Notes under the pieces: generated by a model | Told to the model about the DNA's origin: nothing | Databases searched by the model: none | The model's input: only the letters and a program-made list of their open reading frames with translations | Made by a program: the position numbers and the translations under genes | In this document: positions 26,387 to 35,859 of the stretch, piece after piece | Layout: each line of letters starts with the position of its first letter | How positions within the stretch are numbered: position 1 is the stretch's first letter | NCBI RefSeq assembly: GCF_934307085.1 | Contig: NZ_CAKRCF010000009.1 | Span: forward strand, 17,330-81,329 | DNA from: an uncultured Anaerobutyricum sp. | GTDB lineage: Bacteria; Bacillota; Clostridia; Lachnospirales; Lachnospiraceae | Reading direction: 5' to 3' | DNA length: 64,000 nt

Positions 26387-27700
26387 ATGAAAAAACGAAT
26401 TTTATCGATTATTATGGCAGGATGCTTACTTTTATCTATGACAGCATGTTCTTCTGATAAGGGAAATACGAAATCAGCATCCGAACAAACAACAGCAGAT
26501 ACTTCTACATCAACTACTTCACCGCAGGAATACAGCAAAACCGACTTCGTTATGAGTACCGTATTAAGTGAAAAAATATACGGAACAAAAAACGTTACCC
26601 AAGATATAAAGGAAGAACTTGATAAACTTGAAAAAGACCAGCTTTCCTGGAGAGAAGATAGCAGCGTTGTTTCCCGAATTAATGCCGATGCACAAAAAGG
26701 CACAAAAACTAAACTGGATTCTGATATGACTTCATGGGTAGAGGATTCTTTAGAACTTGCAAAGCGAAGTGACGGAGCCTTTGATCCGACCATCGGCAGG
26801 CTCACAAGGCTGTGGAACATAGAAGGGGATAACCCGAAAGTTCCGTCAAAACAGGAAATAAAGAATACTTTAAAAGATACTGGGTATACTAAGATACATC
26901 TGGAGAAAGCAGAATCCCAGAATACAGCTATTACTAAAAAGAACGTAGATAAAGATATAAAAGATAATACAGATAAAAATGGAGATGCAGCCAAAGATAC
27001 AGACAATAACACGACAAATAGTACCGCCCAGAATACAGCTAATAACATGGTAAACAATGAAGCTGAGAATGCGACCGACAATATAGCTCTAAATGAAGAA
27101 ACATCAGAGACTACAGATAAAAAGACTAATACAGATGAAAGTGTTTCTTCTATATATATAGAAGACCAATGCACTCTTGACCTTGGAGCAGTAGGCAAAG
27201 GAATCGCCTGCGATGTAGCACAGAACTATTTAAAACAACAAAAAGAAGTAAGCGGAGCGGTCATCGCTGTTGGAGGCAGCATCCTCTTATATGGAAGCAA
27301 GGCAGACGGCAGCAATTGGAACGTGGCCGTACAAAACCCAAGAGGACAGGAGGGCGAAGCCATGGGTGTTCTATCCCTCTCTGGCACAACCAACGTCTCC
27401 ACATCCGGAGACTACGAAAAGTATTTTATGCAGGATGGAAAAAGATATCACCACATTTTAGACCCCGCAACCGGCTATCCAGCAGAAAGCAGCCTGATTT
27501 CCGTAACAGTAGTAAGCGACAACGGCTTACTCTCTGACGGTCTTTCCACTGCCTGTTTCGTCCTCGGCAAAGAAAAAGGCCAAAAACTTTTAGAAACCTA
27601 CGGAGCCGAAGGCATCTTCATCGACCAGAATAAAAAAGTCACCGTCACCAAAGGACTCAAAGATAAATTCACAATACTGAATGAAGAATATAGCGAGTAG
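26387..27700 (+). CDS. apbE: FAD:protein FMN transferase lipoprotein with a disordered insert
   Basis: A 437-residue ApbE. Lipobox LSMTAC with Cys21 anchors it outside the membrane. Core motifs are DGAFDPTIGRLTRLWNI (about 129-145), LDLGAVGKGIACD (about 264-276), VIAVGGSILLYG, and YHHILDPATGYPAES near the C-terminus. ApbE transfers FMN from FAD to the Thr of SGAT motifs; two proteins at the left end of this window carry five such sites. An Asn/Thr/Asp/Lys-rich insert of about 78 residues (about 175-253) interrupts the usual fold between the WNI and LDLGAVGKG motifs, and its low complexity suggests a surface-exposed disordered loop. GGAG site upstream. Confidence 0.9.
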   Translation: MKKRILSIIMAGCLLLSMTACSSDKGNTKSASEQTTADTSTSTTSPQEYSKTDFVMSTVLSEKIYGTKNVTQDIKEELDKLEKDQLSWREDSSVVSRINADAQKGTKTKLDSDMTSWVEDSLELAKRSDGAFDPTIGRLTRLWNIEGDNPKVPSKQEIKNTLKDTGYTKIHLEKAESQNTAITKKNVDKDIKDNTDKNGDAAKDTDNNTTNSTAQNTANNMVNNEAENATDNIALNEETSETTDKKTNTDESVSSIYIEDQCTLDLGAVGKGIACDVAQNYLKQQKEVSGAVIAVGGSILLYGSKADGSNWNVAVQNPRGQEGEAMGVLSLSGTTNVSTSGDYEKYFMQDGKRYHHILDPATGYPAESSLISVTVVSDNGLLSDGLSTACFVLGKEKGQKLLETYGAEGIFIDQNKKVTVTKGLKDKFTILNEEYSE

Positions 27701-27784
27701 ATGAAGGATAGAAAAAATCAAAAGATTTCCCACAGACATCTGACCCATTCCTCAAATACTTCCCGATAAATCAAAAAGTTTACT

Positions 27785-27951
27785 CGGCTATTGAGGAAGC
27801 ACACTAAGAAGCAAGTATAAAAGCTTTTCAGCTATTGAGGAAGCACACTAAGAAGCAAGTATAGAAGCTTTTCAGCTATTGAGGAAGCACACTAAGAAGC
27901 AAGTATAAAAGCCTTTCAGCTATTGAAAGCGCATTGAGAAGTATACTAAGG
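27785..27951 (+). repeat. 44-bp tandem repeat
   Basis: Three near-identical 44-base units starting at 27785, 27829 and 27873 (CAGCTATTGAGGAAGCACAC ... GTATAAAAGC plus TTTT) and a decayed fourth. There are no unique spacers, so it is not a CRISPR array. No coding frame with a start or ribosome site covers it. Lies after apbE. Confidence 0.85.
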
Positions 27952-28056
27952 AAAGAAGAGGATTCAAAAAGCTTTTGAGCAAAGCCATACTGCATAAGCG
28001 GTAGTTAATTACTCAACGTGACAAAACAAAGTGCTTCAAAACGGAGCTGCAGAAGA

Positions 28057-28189
28057 CAGAAACCTTAGACTTTCTATTAGGAGAAATGTGGCCTGGGAGC
28101 AAGCGTTGGATGCGAGCGTATAAGCGAACATTCAACGCGCCGCGACGAAAGTCACATTTCTCCTAATAGAAAGTCTAAGGTTTCGTCAG
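28057..28189 (+). repeat. Dispersed hairpin element, copy 6
   Basis: Opens CAGAAACCTTAGACTTTC and closes GAAAGTCTAAGGTTTCGTCAG. The arms are perfect over about 31 bp. The core GGAGCAAGCGTTGGATGCGA ... CATTCAACGCGCCGCGAC follows the family layout, and its inner stem has one G-U pair in + strand RNA. Sits between apbE and the S10 operon promoter. Confidence 0.8.
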
Positions 28190-28276
28190 CCCTGCCAACA
28201 CCCCACCGAAGCCACTATTCGTCAATCTGCACAAAAAACTTCTTGATACGACTTCAAAAGTTTTTTAAAAAAGTAC

Positions 28277-28304
28277 TTGATTTCTTGGAAAAATCGTGTA
28301 TAAT
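28277..28304 (+). promoter_or_regulatory. S10 operon promoter
   Basis: TTGATT, 16-base spacer, TATAAT. The only strong promoter-like pair upstream of rpsJ; the first gene starts about 235 bases downstream of the expected transcript start. Confidence 0.75.
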
Positions 28305-28309
28305 AAAAA

Positions 28310-28546
28310 GCGTTGTGTGACATGATAGCAAAGAAGCGCGAGGTTGCTGTGATGGAAAAATCCGTCGCAGGTTTTCCGTGGAGCGAATGTCAAGTTTAGA
28401 AACTGGCGACAAGTCACTGTACAATATTTACAATCTACAAATTCAGCGTAGAGACGCAGTGTGGTATCATAGATGATACACACGGAGGAGTGTACAGTCA
28501 CCGCTTGTCGTACTAGATTAAGTGCGAAAAGGAGGCGACTTTTTTT
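28310..28546 (+). promoter_or_regulatory. Structured leader of the S10 operon
   Basis: A leader of about 235 nt with nested pairing. CGACAAG and ACTGTACA at 28407-28423 pair with TGTACAGT and CTTGTCG at 28491-28510; inside is GTGTGGTATCAT / ATGATACACAC (28459-28483). It ends in AAAAGGAGG before rpsJ. Autogenous control by a ribosomal protein is the obvious guess, as for S10 leaders of other bacteria, but I do not recognise a described Firmicute motif. Confidence 0.6.
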
Positions 28547-28864
28547 ATGGCAAGTCAAATTATGAGAATCACGTTGAAGGCGTATGATCATCAGTTAATC
28601 GATGCATCCGCAAAGAGCATCATCGAAACTGTAAAGAAAACAGGATCTAAGGTGAGCGGTCCAGTACCGATGCCAACTAAGAAAGAGGTAGTTACAATTC
28701 TTAGAGCGGTTCACAAATACAAAGATTCCAGAGAGCAGTTCGAGCAGAGAACACACAAGAGATTAATTGATATCATCACACCAACACAGAAGACAGTTGA
28801 TGCATTATCAAGACTCGAAATGCCAGCAGGTGTTTACATCGACATCAAGATGAAACAGAAATAA
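28547..28864 (+). CDS. rpsJ: 30S ribosomal protein S10
   Basis: A 105-residue S10. Typical [18 protein letters not shown] start (here [20 protein letters not shown]) and [20 protein letters not shown] loop, ending in [14 protein letters not shown]. First gene of the S10 cluster, AAAAGGAGG upstream. S10 also takes part in transcription antitermination with NusB. Confidence 0.97.
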   Translation: MASQIMRITLKAYDHQLIDASAKSIIETVKKTGSKVSGPVPMPTKKEVVTILRAVHKYKDSREQFEQRTHKRLIDIITPTQKTVDALSRLEMPAGVYIDIKMKQK

Positions 28865-28878
28865 TTTTATGTCCTATA

Positions 28879-28979
28879 GCTAGTATGATTATCCAGGCTA
28901 GAACGTAAGACATTTTGAGAGGGTAATCCGCTGTAGACTAGAATGATTGCATCAGATGTTTGAAGCAATCCGCTGTAGA
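28879..28979 (+). promoter_or_regulatory. Tandem covarying hairpins between rpsJ and rplC
   Basis: Two consecutive units share the frame CTAG(T/A)ATGATT ... AATCCGCTGTAGA. In unit 1 the stem is GATTATCC/GGGTAATC; in unit 2 it is GATTGC/GCAATC, with the differing bases changed on both sides. The second unit ends just before the rplC ribosome site. Function unknown. Confidence 0.6.
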
Positions 28980-28998
28980 AAATTAGGAGGAAGACGAA

Positions 28999-29628
28999 AT
29001 GAAGAAGGCTATTTTAGCAACAAAAATCGGTATGACTCAGATCTTCGCAGAAGATGGTGAATTAATTCCGGTTACAGTATTACAGGCTGGACCTTGTGAA
29101 GTAACACAGGTTAAAACAGTTGAAAATGACGGTTACAGTGCCGTACAGGTTGGCTTCCAGGATATGAGAGAAAAGTTATCCACAAAGCCAATGAAAGGAC
29201 ATTTCGAAAAAGCAGGAGTATCTGTTAAGAGATTCGTCAAAGAATTTAAATTAGACGATGCAGAGAATTACGAATTAGGTCAGAAAATCACAGTTGATGT
29301 TTTTGAAGCTGGTGATAAAGTTGATGCAACTGCTATTTCAAAAGGTAAAGGTTTTCAGGGAGCTATCAAGAGACATGGACAGCATACAGGTCCTAAGACA
29401 CATGGTTCCAAATACCATCGTCATGCAGGTTCCAATGGTATGGCATCTGACCCATCTAAAGTAATGAAAGGTAAGAAAATGCCTGGACAGATGGGACATG
29501 TACAGATTACTATCCAGAATCTTGAAGTAGTTAAAATAGATGCAGAAAATAATGTTATTTTAGTAAAAGGATCCGTTCCAGGACCTAAGAAGTCTTTAGT
29601 AACATTAAAAGCAGCAGTAAAAGCGTAG
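28999..29628 (+). CDS. rplC: 50S ribosomal protein L3
   Basis: A 209-residue L3. Signature [20 protein letters not shown] at the start and [19 protein letters not shown] in the central extension that reaches the peptidyl transferase region. AGGAGG site. Follows the tandem hairpin spacer, unusual in an otherwise tightly packed operon. Confidence 0.97.
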   Translation: MKKAILATKIGMTQIFAEDGELIPVTVLQAGPCEVTQVKTVENDGYSAVQVGFQDMREKLSTKPMKGHFEKAGVSVKRFVKEFKLDDAENYELGQKITVDVFEAGDKVDATAISKGKGFQGAIKRHGQHTGPKTHGSKYHRHAGSNGMASDPSKVMKGKKMPGQMGHVQITIQNLEVVKIDAENNVILVKGSVPGPKKSLVTLKAAVKA

Positions 29629-29653
29629 GCGCTTAAGGAAGGAGGACTTACAA

Positions 29654-30274
29654 ATGGCATCAGTATCTGTTTATAATATGGAAGGTGCTCAGGTTGGTAC
29701 AATCGAATTAAGCGATTCTATCTTTGCAGTGCCTGTGAATGAACATTTAGTACATCAGGCTGTTGTAGCACAGCTTGCAAATAAACGCCAGGGTACTCAG
29801 AAAGCTAAAACACGTTCTGAAGTAAGAGGCGGCGGAAGAAAACCATGGAGACAGAAAGGAACAGGTCATGCAAGACAGGGATCTATCCGTGCTCCACAGT
29901 GGACAGGCGGCGGAGTTGTATTTGCTCCAACACCAAGAGATTATTCCGTAAAGATGAATAAGAAAGAAAAACAGCTCGCAATGAAATCTGTTTTAACATC
30001 TAAAGTTAATGAAAGTAAATTCATCGTATTAGATGAGTTAAAATTAGCTGAGATTAAAACAAAACAGATCAAAGCAGTTTTAGATAATCTCAAAGTTGAG
30101 AAGGCTTTAATCGTAACAAAAGAAAAAGACGATGTTGTGGTTAAGTCAGCTAACAACTTACCTAAAGTAGCAACTACTGCATTAAACAACATCAACGTAT
30201 ACGATATTCTTAAATACGATACAGTTGTTGTTACAAGCGAGGCAGTTGCAGCAATCGAGGAGGTATACGCATAA
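29654..30274 (+). CDS. rplD: 50S ribosomal protein L4
   Basis: A 206-residue L4 with the long loop RRQKGTGHARQGSIRAPQW-like segment (here KGTGHARQGSIRAPQWTGGG) that lines the exit tunnel. In gammaproteobacteria L4 represses its own operon; whether it does so through the leader here is unknown. Stop overlaps rplW by one base. Confidence 0.97.
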   Translation: MASVSVYNMEGAQVGTIELSDSIFAVPVNEHLVHQAVVAQLANKRQGTQKAKTRSEVRGGGRKPWRQKGTGHARQGSIRAPQWTGGGVVFAPTPRDYSVKMNKKEKQLAMKSVLTSKVNESKFIVLDELKLAEIKTKQIKAVLDNLKVEKALIVTKEKDDVVVKSANNLPKVATTALNNINVYDILKYDTVVVTSEAVAAIEEVYA

Positions 30275-30573
30275 TGGCAGATTTAAAATATTATGACGTC
30301 ATCTTAAAGCCAGTCGTTACTGAAAAAAGTATGACTGCTATGGGCGAAAAGAAATACACATTTTACGTAAATCCAGATGCAACTAAGACTCAGGTTAAAG
30401 AAGCAGTTGAGAGAATGTTCGAAGGTGCTAAAGTTGCTAAAGTTAACACAATGAACTTAAATGGTAAAAAGAAAAGAAGAGGCATGGTTTACGGAAGAAC
30501 TGCTGCTAAGAAAAAAGCCATTGTTCAGTTAACACAGGATAGTGCAGATATTCAGATTTTTGAAGGTCTGTAA
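30274..30573 (+). CDS. rplW: 50S ribosomal protein L23
   Basis: A 99-residue L23 at the tunnel exit, a docking point for trigger factor and SRP. DVILKPVVTEKSMTAMGEKK at the start and KKKRRGMVYGRTAAKKKAIV toward the end are typical. Starts in the rplD stop codon (TAATG). Confidence 0.97.
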   Translation: MADLKYYDVILKPVVTEKSMTAMGEKKYTFYVNPDATKTQVKEAVERMFEGAKVAKVNTMNLNGKKKRRGMVYGRTAAKKKAIVQLTQDSADIQIFEGL

Positions 30574-30647
30574 GATTTAAAGATAACAGGAAATTATACG
30601 CATAAAAGCGTGATATTAAATATTCGGAAACGAAAGGAGTGAAAGTA

Positions 30648-31490
30648 ATGGGAATCAAAACTTATAACCCATATACACCTTCCAGAAGACATATGACCGG
30701 TTCTGATTTTTCAGAGATCACAAAGAAAACTCCTGAGAAATCCCTCACTTATTCTTTAAAGAAGAATTCCGGCCGTAACAACCAGGGAAAAATCACAGTT
30801 AGACATCGTGGTGGCGGTGCTAAGAAGAAATATAGATTAATCGATTTCAAGAGAAATAAAGATGGTATTCCAGCAAAAGTTGTTGCTATCGAATACGATC
30901 CAAACAGAACAGCAAACATTGCTTTAATCTGTTACGTAGATGGACAGAAGTCCTACATTATTGCACCTAACAAATTAGAGGTTGGCGCAACAATCATGAA
31001 CGGCCCAGACGCTGAAATTCATGTTGGAAACTGCCTTCCACTTGAGAATATCCCAGTTGGTACAGAAATTCACAACATTGAGATGCATCCTGGAAAAGGA
31101 GCTCAGTTAGTTCGTTCCGCTGGTAACTCCGCACAGCTTATGGCTAAGGAAGGAAAATATGCAACATTAAGACTTCCATCCGGAGAAATGAGAATGGTTC
31201 CTTTAAACTGTCGTGCTACAATCGGTCAGGTTGGAAACATCGAACATGACCTTATCAACATTGGTAAAGCAGGACGTAAACGTCACATGGGAATCCGTCC
31301 TACAGTTCGTGGTTCTGTTATGAACCCTAACGATCATCCACACGGTGGTGGAGAAGGTAAGGCTAGTATCGGTCGTCCAGGTCCATGTACTCCATGGGGT
31401 AAACCGGCACTCGGCTTGAAGACAAGAAAGAAAAACAAACATTCTAACAAATTGATTGTAAGAACAAGAGACGGAAAGAACGTTAAATAA
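30648..31490 (+). CDS. rplB: 50S ribosomal protein L2
   Basis: A 280-residue L2 that helps join the subunits and shapes the peptidyl transferase centre. [20 protein letters not shown] start, and the conserved [20 protein letters not shown] segment near the C-terminus. ATG chosen three codons inside the longest frame, after AAAGGAGTGAAAGTA. Confidence 0.97.
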   Translation: MGIKTYNPYTPSRRHMTGSDFSEITKKTPEKSLTYSLKKNSGRNNQGKITVRHRGGGAKKKYRLIDFKRNKDGIPAKVVAIEYDPNRTANIALICYVDGQKSYIIAPNKLEVGATIMNGPDAEIHVGNCLPLENIPVGTEIHNIEMHPGKGAQLVRSAGNSAQLMAKEGKYATLRLPSGEMRMVPLNCRATIGQVGNIEHDLINIGKAGRKRHMGIRPTVRGSVMNPNDHPHGGGEGKASIGRPGPCTPWGKPALGLKTRKKNKHSNKLIVRTRDGKNVK

Positions 31491-31505
31491 TTAAGGAGGT
31501 AACTC

Positions 31506-31787
31506 ATGGCTCGTTCATTAAAAAAAGGACCATTTGCTGATGCAAGTTTATTAAAAAAAGTAGATGCGATGAATCAGTCCGGCGACAAGGGTGTCATTAA
31601 GACATGGTCCCGCCGTTCCACTATCTTCCCATCCTTCGTAGGTCATACCTTCGCAGTTCATGATGGAAGAAGACATGTACCTGTATATGTTACAGAAGAT
31701 ATGGTTGGACACAAATTAGGAGAATTCGTTGCAACCAGAACATACAGAGGACATGGAAAAGACGAAAAGAAGAGTAAAGTTAGATAG
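31506..31787 (+). CDS. rpsS: 30S ribosomal protein S19
   Basis: A 93-residue S19 with [20 protein letters not shown] at the start and [20 protein letters not shown] in the core; binds 16S rRNA in the head with S13. TAAGGAGG site, 15 bases after rplB. Confidence 0.97.
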   Translation: MARSLKKGPFADASLLKKVDAMNQSGDKGVIKTWSRRSTIFPSFVGHTFAVHDGRRHVPVYVTEDMVGHKLGEFVATRTYRGHGKDEKKSKVR

Positions 31788-31814
31788 ATAACAGCCTGAA
31801 AGGAGGGTTCATCC

Positions 31815-32201
31815 ATGGCAAAAGGACATAGATCCCAGATTAAGAGAGAGAGAAATGCAAATAAAGATAACAGACCATCTGCTAAGCTTTCTTATGCTAG
31901 ATGTTCTGTAACAAAAGCATGTTTCGTACTTGATGCCATCAGAGGTAAAGATGTTGAAACAGCTTTAGGAATTTTAGAATATAATCCAAGATATGCTTCA
32001 GAAATCATTGGAAAGTTATTAAAATCTGCCATTGCAAACGCAGAGAACAATAATGGCATGAATAGAGAGAACCTTTATGTAGCAGAGTGTTACGCAGATA
32101 AAGGACCTACAATGAAGAGAATACAGCCTAGAGCACAGGGCCGTGCTTACAGAATCGAAAAGAGACAGTGCCATATTACTGTTGTTCTGGATGAAAGATA
32201 A
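31815..32201 (+). CDS. rplV: 50S ribosomal protein L22
   Basis: A 128-residue L22; its beta-hairpin lines the exit tunnel ([20 protein letters not shown]). [20 protein letters not shown] is the usual helical start. AAAGGAGG upstream. Confidence 0.97.
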   Translation: MAKGHRSQIKRERNANKDNRPSAKLSYARCSVTKACFVLDAIRGKDVETALGILEYNPRYASEIIGKLLKSAIANAENNNGMNRENLYVAECYADKGPTMKRIQPRAQGRAYRIEKRQCHITVVLDER

Positions 32202-32212
32202 GGAGGTTTACA

Positions 32213-32875
32213 ATGGGACAGAAAGTTAATCCTCATGGTTTAAGAGTCGGAATCATCAAGGATTGGGATTCAAGATGGTATGCAGAAAAAGATTTCGCAG
32301 ACAATCTTGTTGAAGATGATAAAATCAGAAAATATATTAAAAATCGTTTATACAGCGCAGGAATTTCTAGAACAGAAATCGAACGTGCTTCTGATCGTGT
32401 AAAGATCATTATTCATACAGCAAAACCGGGTATCGTTATCGGACGTGGCGGTTCTGCAATCGATGAGTTAAAGAAAGAACTTGAAAAACTTACAGGAAAG
32501 AAACTCATCATCGAAATCAAAGAAGTTAAGAGATTTGATGTAGATAAAGATGCTCAGTTAGTAGCTGAGAACATCGCACAGCAGTTAGAGAATCGTATTT
32601 CCTTCCGTCGTGCAATGAAGTCCTGTATGCAGAGAACTATGAGAAACGGTGCATTAGGAATCAAGACATCTTGTTCCGGTCGTTTAGGCGGAGCTGATAT
32701 GGCCCGTACAGAGTTCTACAGCGAGGGAACAATTCCACTGCAGACACTTAGAGCAAATATTGATTATGGTTTCGCTGAAGCTAACACAACTTATGGAAAA
32801 GTTGGTGTTAAAGTTTGGGTATACCATGGTGAAGTACTTCCTACAAAGGAAACTAAGGAAGGGAGCGATAAATAA
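32213..32875 (+). CDS. rpsC: 30S ribosomal protein S3
   Basis: A 220-residue S3 with an N-terminal [20 protein letters not shown], a KH domain ([19 protein letters not shown]) and the C-terminal [20 protein letters not shown] segment at the mRNA entry site. Stop overlaps the rplP start by one base. Confidence 0.97.
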   Translation: MGQKVNPHGLRVGIIKDWDSRWYAEKDFADNLVEDDKIRKYIKNRLYSAGISRTEIERASDRVKIIIHTAKPGIVIGRGGSAIDELKKELEKLTGKKLIIEIKEVKRFDVDKDAQLVAENIAQQLENRISFRRAMKSCMQRTMRNGALGIKTSCSGRLGGADMARTEFYSEGTIPLQTLRANIDYGFAEANTTYGKVGVKVWVYHGEVLPTKETKEGSDK

Positions 32876-33315
32876 TGTTAATGCCTAAAAGAGTAAAACG
32901 TCGTAAACAGTTCCGCGGTTCCATGGCTGGAAAAGCTACAAAAGGAACAGCTATCACTTATGGTGATTTCGGACTGGTAGCTTGTGATCCATGTTGGATT
33001 AAATCCAACCAGATCGAAGCAGCCCGTGTAGCCATGACTCGTTATATGAAGCGTGGTGGTAAAGTTTGGATTAAGATTTTCCCAGATAAACCGGTTACAG
33101 CAAAACCTGCAGAAACTCGTATGGGTTCTGGTAAAGGTTCACTGGAATATTGGGTAGCAGTAGTTAAACCAGGTCGTGTAATGTTTGAAGTTGCTGGAGT
33201 ACCTGAAGAAACAGCGAGAGAAGCTTTACGTCTTGCAATGCATAAATTACCTGTAAAATGTAAGATCGTATCTCGTGCAGATTTAGAAGGCGGTGATAAC
33301 AGTGAAAACAACTAA
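32875..33315 (+). CDS. rplP: 50S ribosomal protein L16
   Basis: A 146-residue L16 that positions the A-site tRNA elbow. [20 protein letters not shown] start and [20 protein letters not shown] core are diagnostic. Its 3' end overlaps rpmC by 14 bases. Confidence 0.97.
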   Translation: MLMPKRVKRRKQFRGSMAGKATKGTAITYGDFGLVACDPCWIKSNQIEAARVAMTRYMKRGGKVWIKIFPDKPVTAKPAETRMGSGKGSLEYWVAVVKPGRVMFEVAGVPEETAREALRLAMHKLPVKCKIVSRADLEGGDNSENN

Positions 33316-33508
33316 GTATGTAGAAGATTTAAGAACAAAATCCATCGCAGAACTTAATGAAGAATTAGTAGCTGCTAAGAAGGAATTATTTAATTTGAGA
33401 TTCCAGAACGCAACAAATCAGTTAGATAACACCAGCAGAATTAAAGAAGTCAGAAGAAATATTGCCAGAATCCAGGGAATTATTGCTGAACAGAATAGTG
33501 CTGAGTAA
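33302..33508 (+). CDS. rpmC: 50S ribosomal protein L29
   Basis: A 68-residue helical L29 near the tunnel exit ([40 protein letters not shown]). I place the start at the GTG giving [10 protein letters not shown], which matches the family better than the GTG three codons earlier. GAAGGCGG precedes it. Confidence 0.93.
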   Translation: MKTTKYVEDLRTKSIAELNEELVAAKKELFNLRFQNATNQLDNTSRIKEVRRNIARIQGIIAEQNSAE

Positions 33509-33528
33509 TCGGGAAGGAGGAATTTGTT

Positions 33529-33783
33529 GTGGAAAGAAACCTTAGAAAAACTCGTGTAGGTCTCGTAACAAGCGATAAAATGGATAAAACAATCGTTGTA
33601 AGTGTAACAGACAACGTAAAACATCCTTTATATAACAAGATCGTAAAAAGAACTTATAAATTAAAAGCTCATGATGAAAACAATGAGTGCAGAATTGGTG
33701 ACAGAGTAAAAGTAATGGAAACAAGACCTTTATCTAAAGATAAGAGATGGAGACTTGTTGAAATCGTTGAGAAGGCTAAATAG
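33529..33783 (+). CDS. rpsQ: 30S ribosomal protein S17
   Basis: An 84-residue OB-fold S17 with [20 protein letters not shown] and [23 protein letters not shown] start preceded by GGAAGGAGG. Confidence 0.96.
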   Translation: MERNLRKTRVGLVTSDKMDKTIVVSVTDNVKHPLYNKIVKRTYKLKAHDENNECRIGDRVKVMETRPLSKDKRWRLVEIVEKAK

Positions 33784-33805
33784 TTAGCACGGAAGGAGAT
33801 ATAGT

Positions 33806-34174
33806 ATGATCCAACAGGAATCTAGACTTAAAGTTGCTGATAATACTGGAGCAAAAGAACTTCTTTGTATCCGTGTTATGGGTGGCTCAACAAGAAGATA
33901 TGCTAATATCGGTGACACTATCGTTGCTACAGTTAAAGATGCAACACCAGGCGGTGTTGTAAAAAAAGGTGACGTAGTTAAAGCCGTAGTTGTACGTACA
34001 AAAAAAGGCGCTCGTCGTAAAGATGGTTCTTACATCAAATTTGACGAAAATGCTGCAGTTATCATCAAAGATGATCTGAATCCAAGAGGAACCCGTATTT
34101 TTGGACCAGTTGCTAGAGAACTTCGTGAGAAGAAATTCATGAAGATTGTTTCCTTAGCACCGGAAGTATTATAA
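33806..34174 (+). CDS. rplN: 50S ribosomal protein L14
   Basis: A 122-residue L14 ([20 protein letters not shown] start; [20 protein letters not shown]). Sits at the subunit interface. GGAAGGAG upstream. Confidence 0.97.
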   Translation: MIQQESRLKVADNTGAKELLCIRVMGGSTRRYANIGDTIVATVKDATPGGVVKKGDVVKAVVVRTKKGARRKDGSYIKFDENAAVIIKDDLNPRGTRIFGPVARELREKKFMKIVSLAPEVL

Positions 34175-34187
34175 GGAGGTAACTACT

Positions 34188-34496
34188 GTGGCTCAGAAAA
34201 TTAAAAGAAATGACATGGTAAAAGTTATTGCCGGTAAAGATATTGATAAAGAAGGAAAGGTTCTTTCCGTTGACGCTAAGAATCATAAAGTTGTTGTAGA
34301 AGGCATCAACATGGCTACAAAACATACAAAACCAAGCATGCAGAATCAGGCAGGCGGAATCGTTCAGGAAGAAGCAGCAATCGACGTATCTAACGTTATG
34401 CTTCTCCATAACGGACAGCCTACAAGAGTTGGTTTCAAGTTTGTAGATGGAAAGAAAGTACGTTTCGCAAAATCAACTGGCGAAGTAATCGACTAA
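34188..34496 (+). CDS. rplX: 50S ribosomal protein L24
   Basis: A 102-residue L24 with an N-terminal KOW motif (IKRNDMVKVIAGKDIDKEGK) and the KHTKPSMQNQAGGIVQEEAA segment. GTG start with AAGGAGG upstream. Early assembly protein. Confidence 0.96.
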   Translation: MAQKIKRNDMVKVIAGKDIDKEGKVLSVDAKNHKVVVEGINMATKHTKPSMQNQAGGIVQEEAAIDVSNVMLLHNGQPTRVGFKFVDGKKVRFAKSTGEVID

Positions 34497-34520
34497 TTTA
34501 AGAGAGGAGGCTGACCGAAG

Positions 34521-35060
34521 TTGACTAGACTGAAAGAACAGTATGACAGCCAGATTAAGGCTGCCATGATGAAAAAATTTGGCTATAAAAATGAAATGCA
34601 GATTCCAAAGCTCGTTAAGATCGTTGTAAACATGGGTGTTGGTGATGCAAAAGAAAACCATAAATTATTAGACTCTGCAATCGGTGATATGGAAAAAATC
34701 ACAGGTCAGAAAGCTGTAGTTTGTAAAGCAAAGAAATCCGTTGCTAACTTCAAGTTAAGAGAAGGAATGCCAATCGGATGTAAAGTAACTTTAAGAGGCG
34801 ACAAGATGTACGAATTCGCTGATCGTCTTATTAATCTTGCTTTACCACGTGTACGTGACTTTAGAGGTGTTAATCCTAACGCGTTCGACGGAAGAGGAAA
34901 CTACGCACTTGGTATTAAAGAGCAGTTAATCTTCCCTGAAATCGAGTACGATCAGGTAGACAAAGTTAGAGGTATGGATGTTATCTTCGTTACAACAGCT
35001 CATACTGATGAAGAAGCTCGTGAATTACTTACTTTATTTGGAATGCCGTACGCAAAATAG
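34521..35060 (+). CDS. rplE: 50S ribosomal protein L5
   Basis: A 179-residue L5 that binds 5S r[23 protein letters not shown], and [20 protein letters not shown] followed by VRDFRGV, are typical. TTG start supported by GAGAGGAGG upstream; no in-frame ATG precedes conserved residues. Confidence 0.96.
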   Translation: MTRLKEQYDSQIKAAMMKKFGYKNEMQIPKLVKIVVNMGVGDAKENHKLLDSAIGDMEKITGQKAVVCKAKKSVANFKLREGMPIGCKVTLRGDKMYEFADRLINLALPRVRDFRGVNPNAFDGRGNYALGIKEQLIFPEIEYDQVDKVRGMDVIFVTTAHTDEEARELLTLFGMPYAK

Positions 35061-35075
35061 TTAGGAGGATTTCTA

Positions 35076-35261
35076 ATGGCTAAGAAAGCAATGAAAATTA
35101 AACAGCAGCGTAAACAGAAATTCTCATCTAGAGAATATTCTCGTTGCAAAATTTGTGGCCGCCCACATGCTTATTTAAGAAAATACGGAATCTGCAGAAT
35201 TTGTTTCCGTGAATTAGCATACAAAGGTCAGATTCCTGGAGTTAAAAAAGCAAGCTGGTAG
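35076..35261 (+). CDS. rpsZ: 30S ribosomal protein S14, zinc type
   Basis: A 61-residue short S14 with a complete zinc site ([20 protein letters not shown]). The zinc-independent, longer form is not in this window. TTAGGAGG upstream. Confidence 0.96.
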   Translation: MAKKAMKIKQQRKQKFSSREYSRCKICGRPHAYLRKYGICRICFRELAYKGQIPGVKKASW

Positions 35262-35287
35262 AAATATTAGGAAGGAGGCAGCTAATA

Positions 35288-35689
35288 ATGACAATGAGCG
35301 ATCCAATTGCAGATATGCTTACTAGAATTCGTAATGCAAATACTGCAAAACACGATACAGTAGATGTTCCTGCATCTAAAATGAAAATTTCCATCGCTGA
35401 TATTCTTTTAAAAGAAGGATATATCAAAGGTTATGACATCATCGAGGATGGTGCATTTAAGACAATCCGTATTGCATTAAAATACGGTGCTGATAAGAAT
35501 GAAAGAATTATTTCTGGATTAAAGAGAATCTCTAAACCAGGACTTCGAGTATACGCAGACGTTGAAAATATGCCAAAAGTACTTGGTGGTTTAGGTGTTG
35601 CAATCATCTCCACAAACAAAGGTGTTGTTACAGACAAAGAAGCTCGTTCTATGAACGTAGGTGGAGAGGTATTAGCATTTGTATGGTAG
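35288..35689 (+). CDS. rpsH: 30S ribosomal protein S8
   Basis: A 133-residue S8, a primary 16S rRNA binder ([40 protein letters not shown]). In E. coli S8 is the spc operon repressor. The structured spacer that follows (35690-35859) is where control might act here, a guess. Confidence 0.97.
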   Translation: MTMSDPIADMLTRIRNANTAKHDTVDVPASKMKISIADILLKEGYIKGYDIIEDGAFKTIRIALKYGADKNERIISGLKRISKPGLRVYADVENMPKVLGGLGVAIISTNKGVVTDKEARSMNVGGEVLAFVW

Positions 35690-35859
35690 TTCTTTAAGAA
35701 CTGCATTACATTAACCGTACAGGTTACGGGATTAGCTTAAGATGAAAGGCTTTATTAAAAGCCTTTTCTGAAAAGCTCATCGCTAAGACGATGAGAGATA
35801 TATATACTACTGAAAACAGAAAAGACATGGTCTTTTCCGACAATTTAAGGAGGTGCAAT
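35690..35859 (+). promoter_or_regulatory. Structured 170-base spacer between rpsH and rplF
   Basis: Contains successive hairpins: AAAGGCTTT/AAAAGCCTTT near 35752, GCTCATCG/CGATGAG near 35776-35794, and AAAAGACATGGTCTTTT at about 35820-35836. Neighbouring genes in the cluster are separated by only 10-30 bases. It may hold a processing site or regulatory RNA. Confidence 0.5.

Noticed and set aside
27785..27951. CRISPR-like array
   Set aside because: Units are directly adjacent with no unique spacers, and there are no cas genes.
35791..35859. N-terminal extension of L6
   Set aside because: The upstream codons translate a hairpin spacer; the conserved start with AAGGAGG is at 35860.
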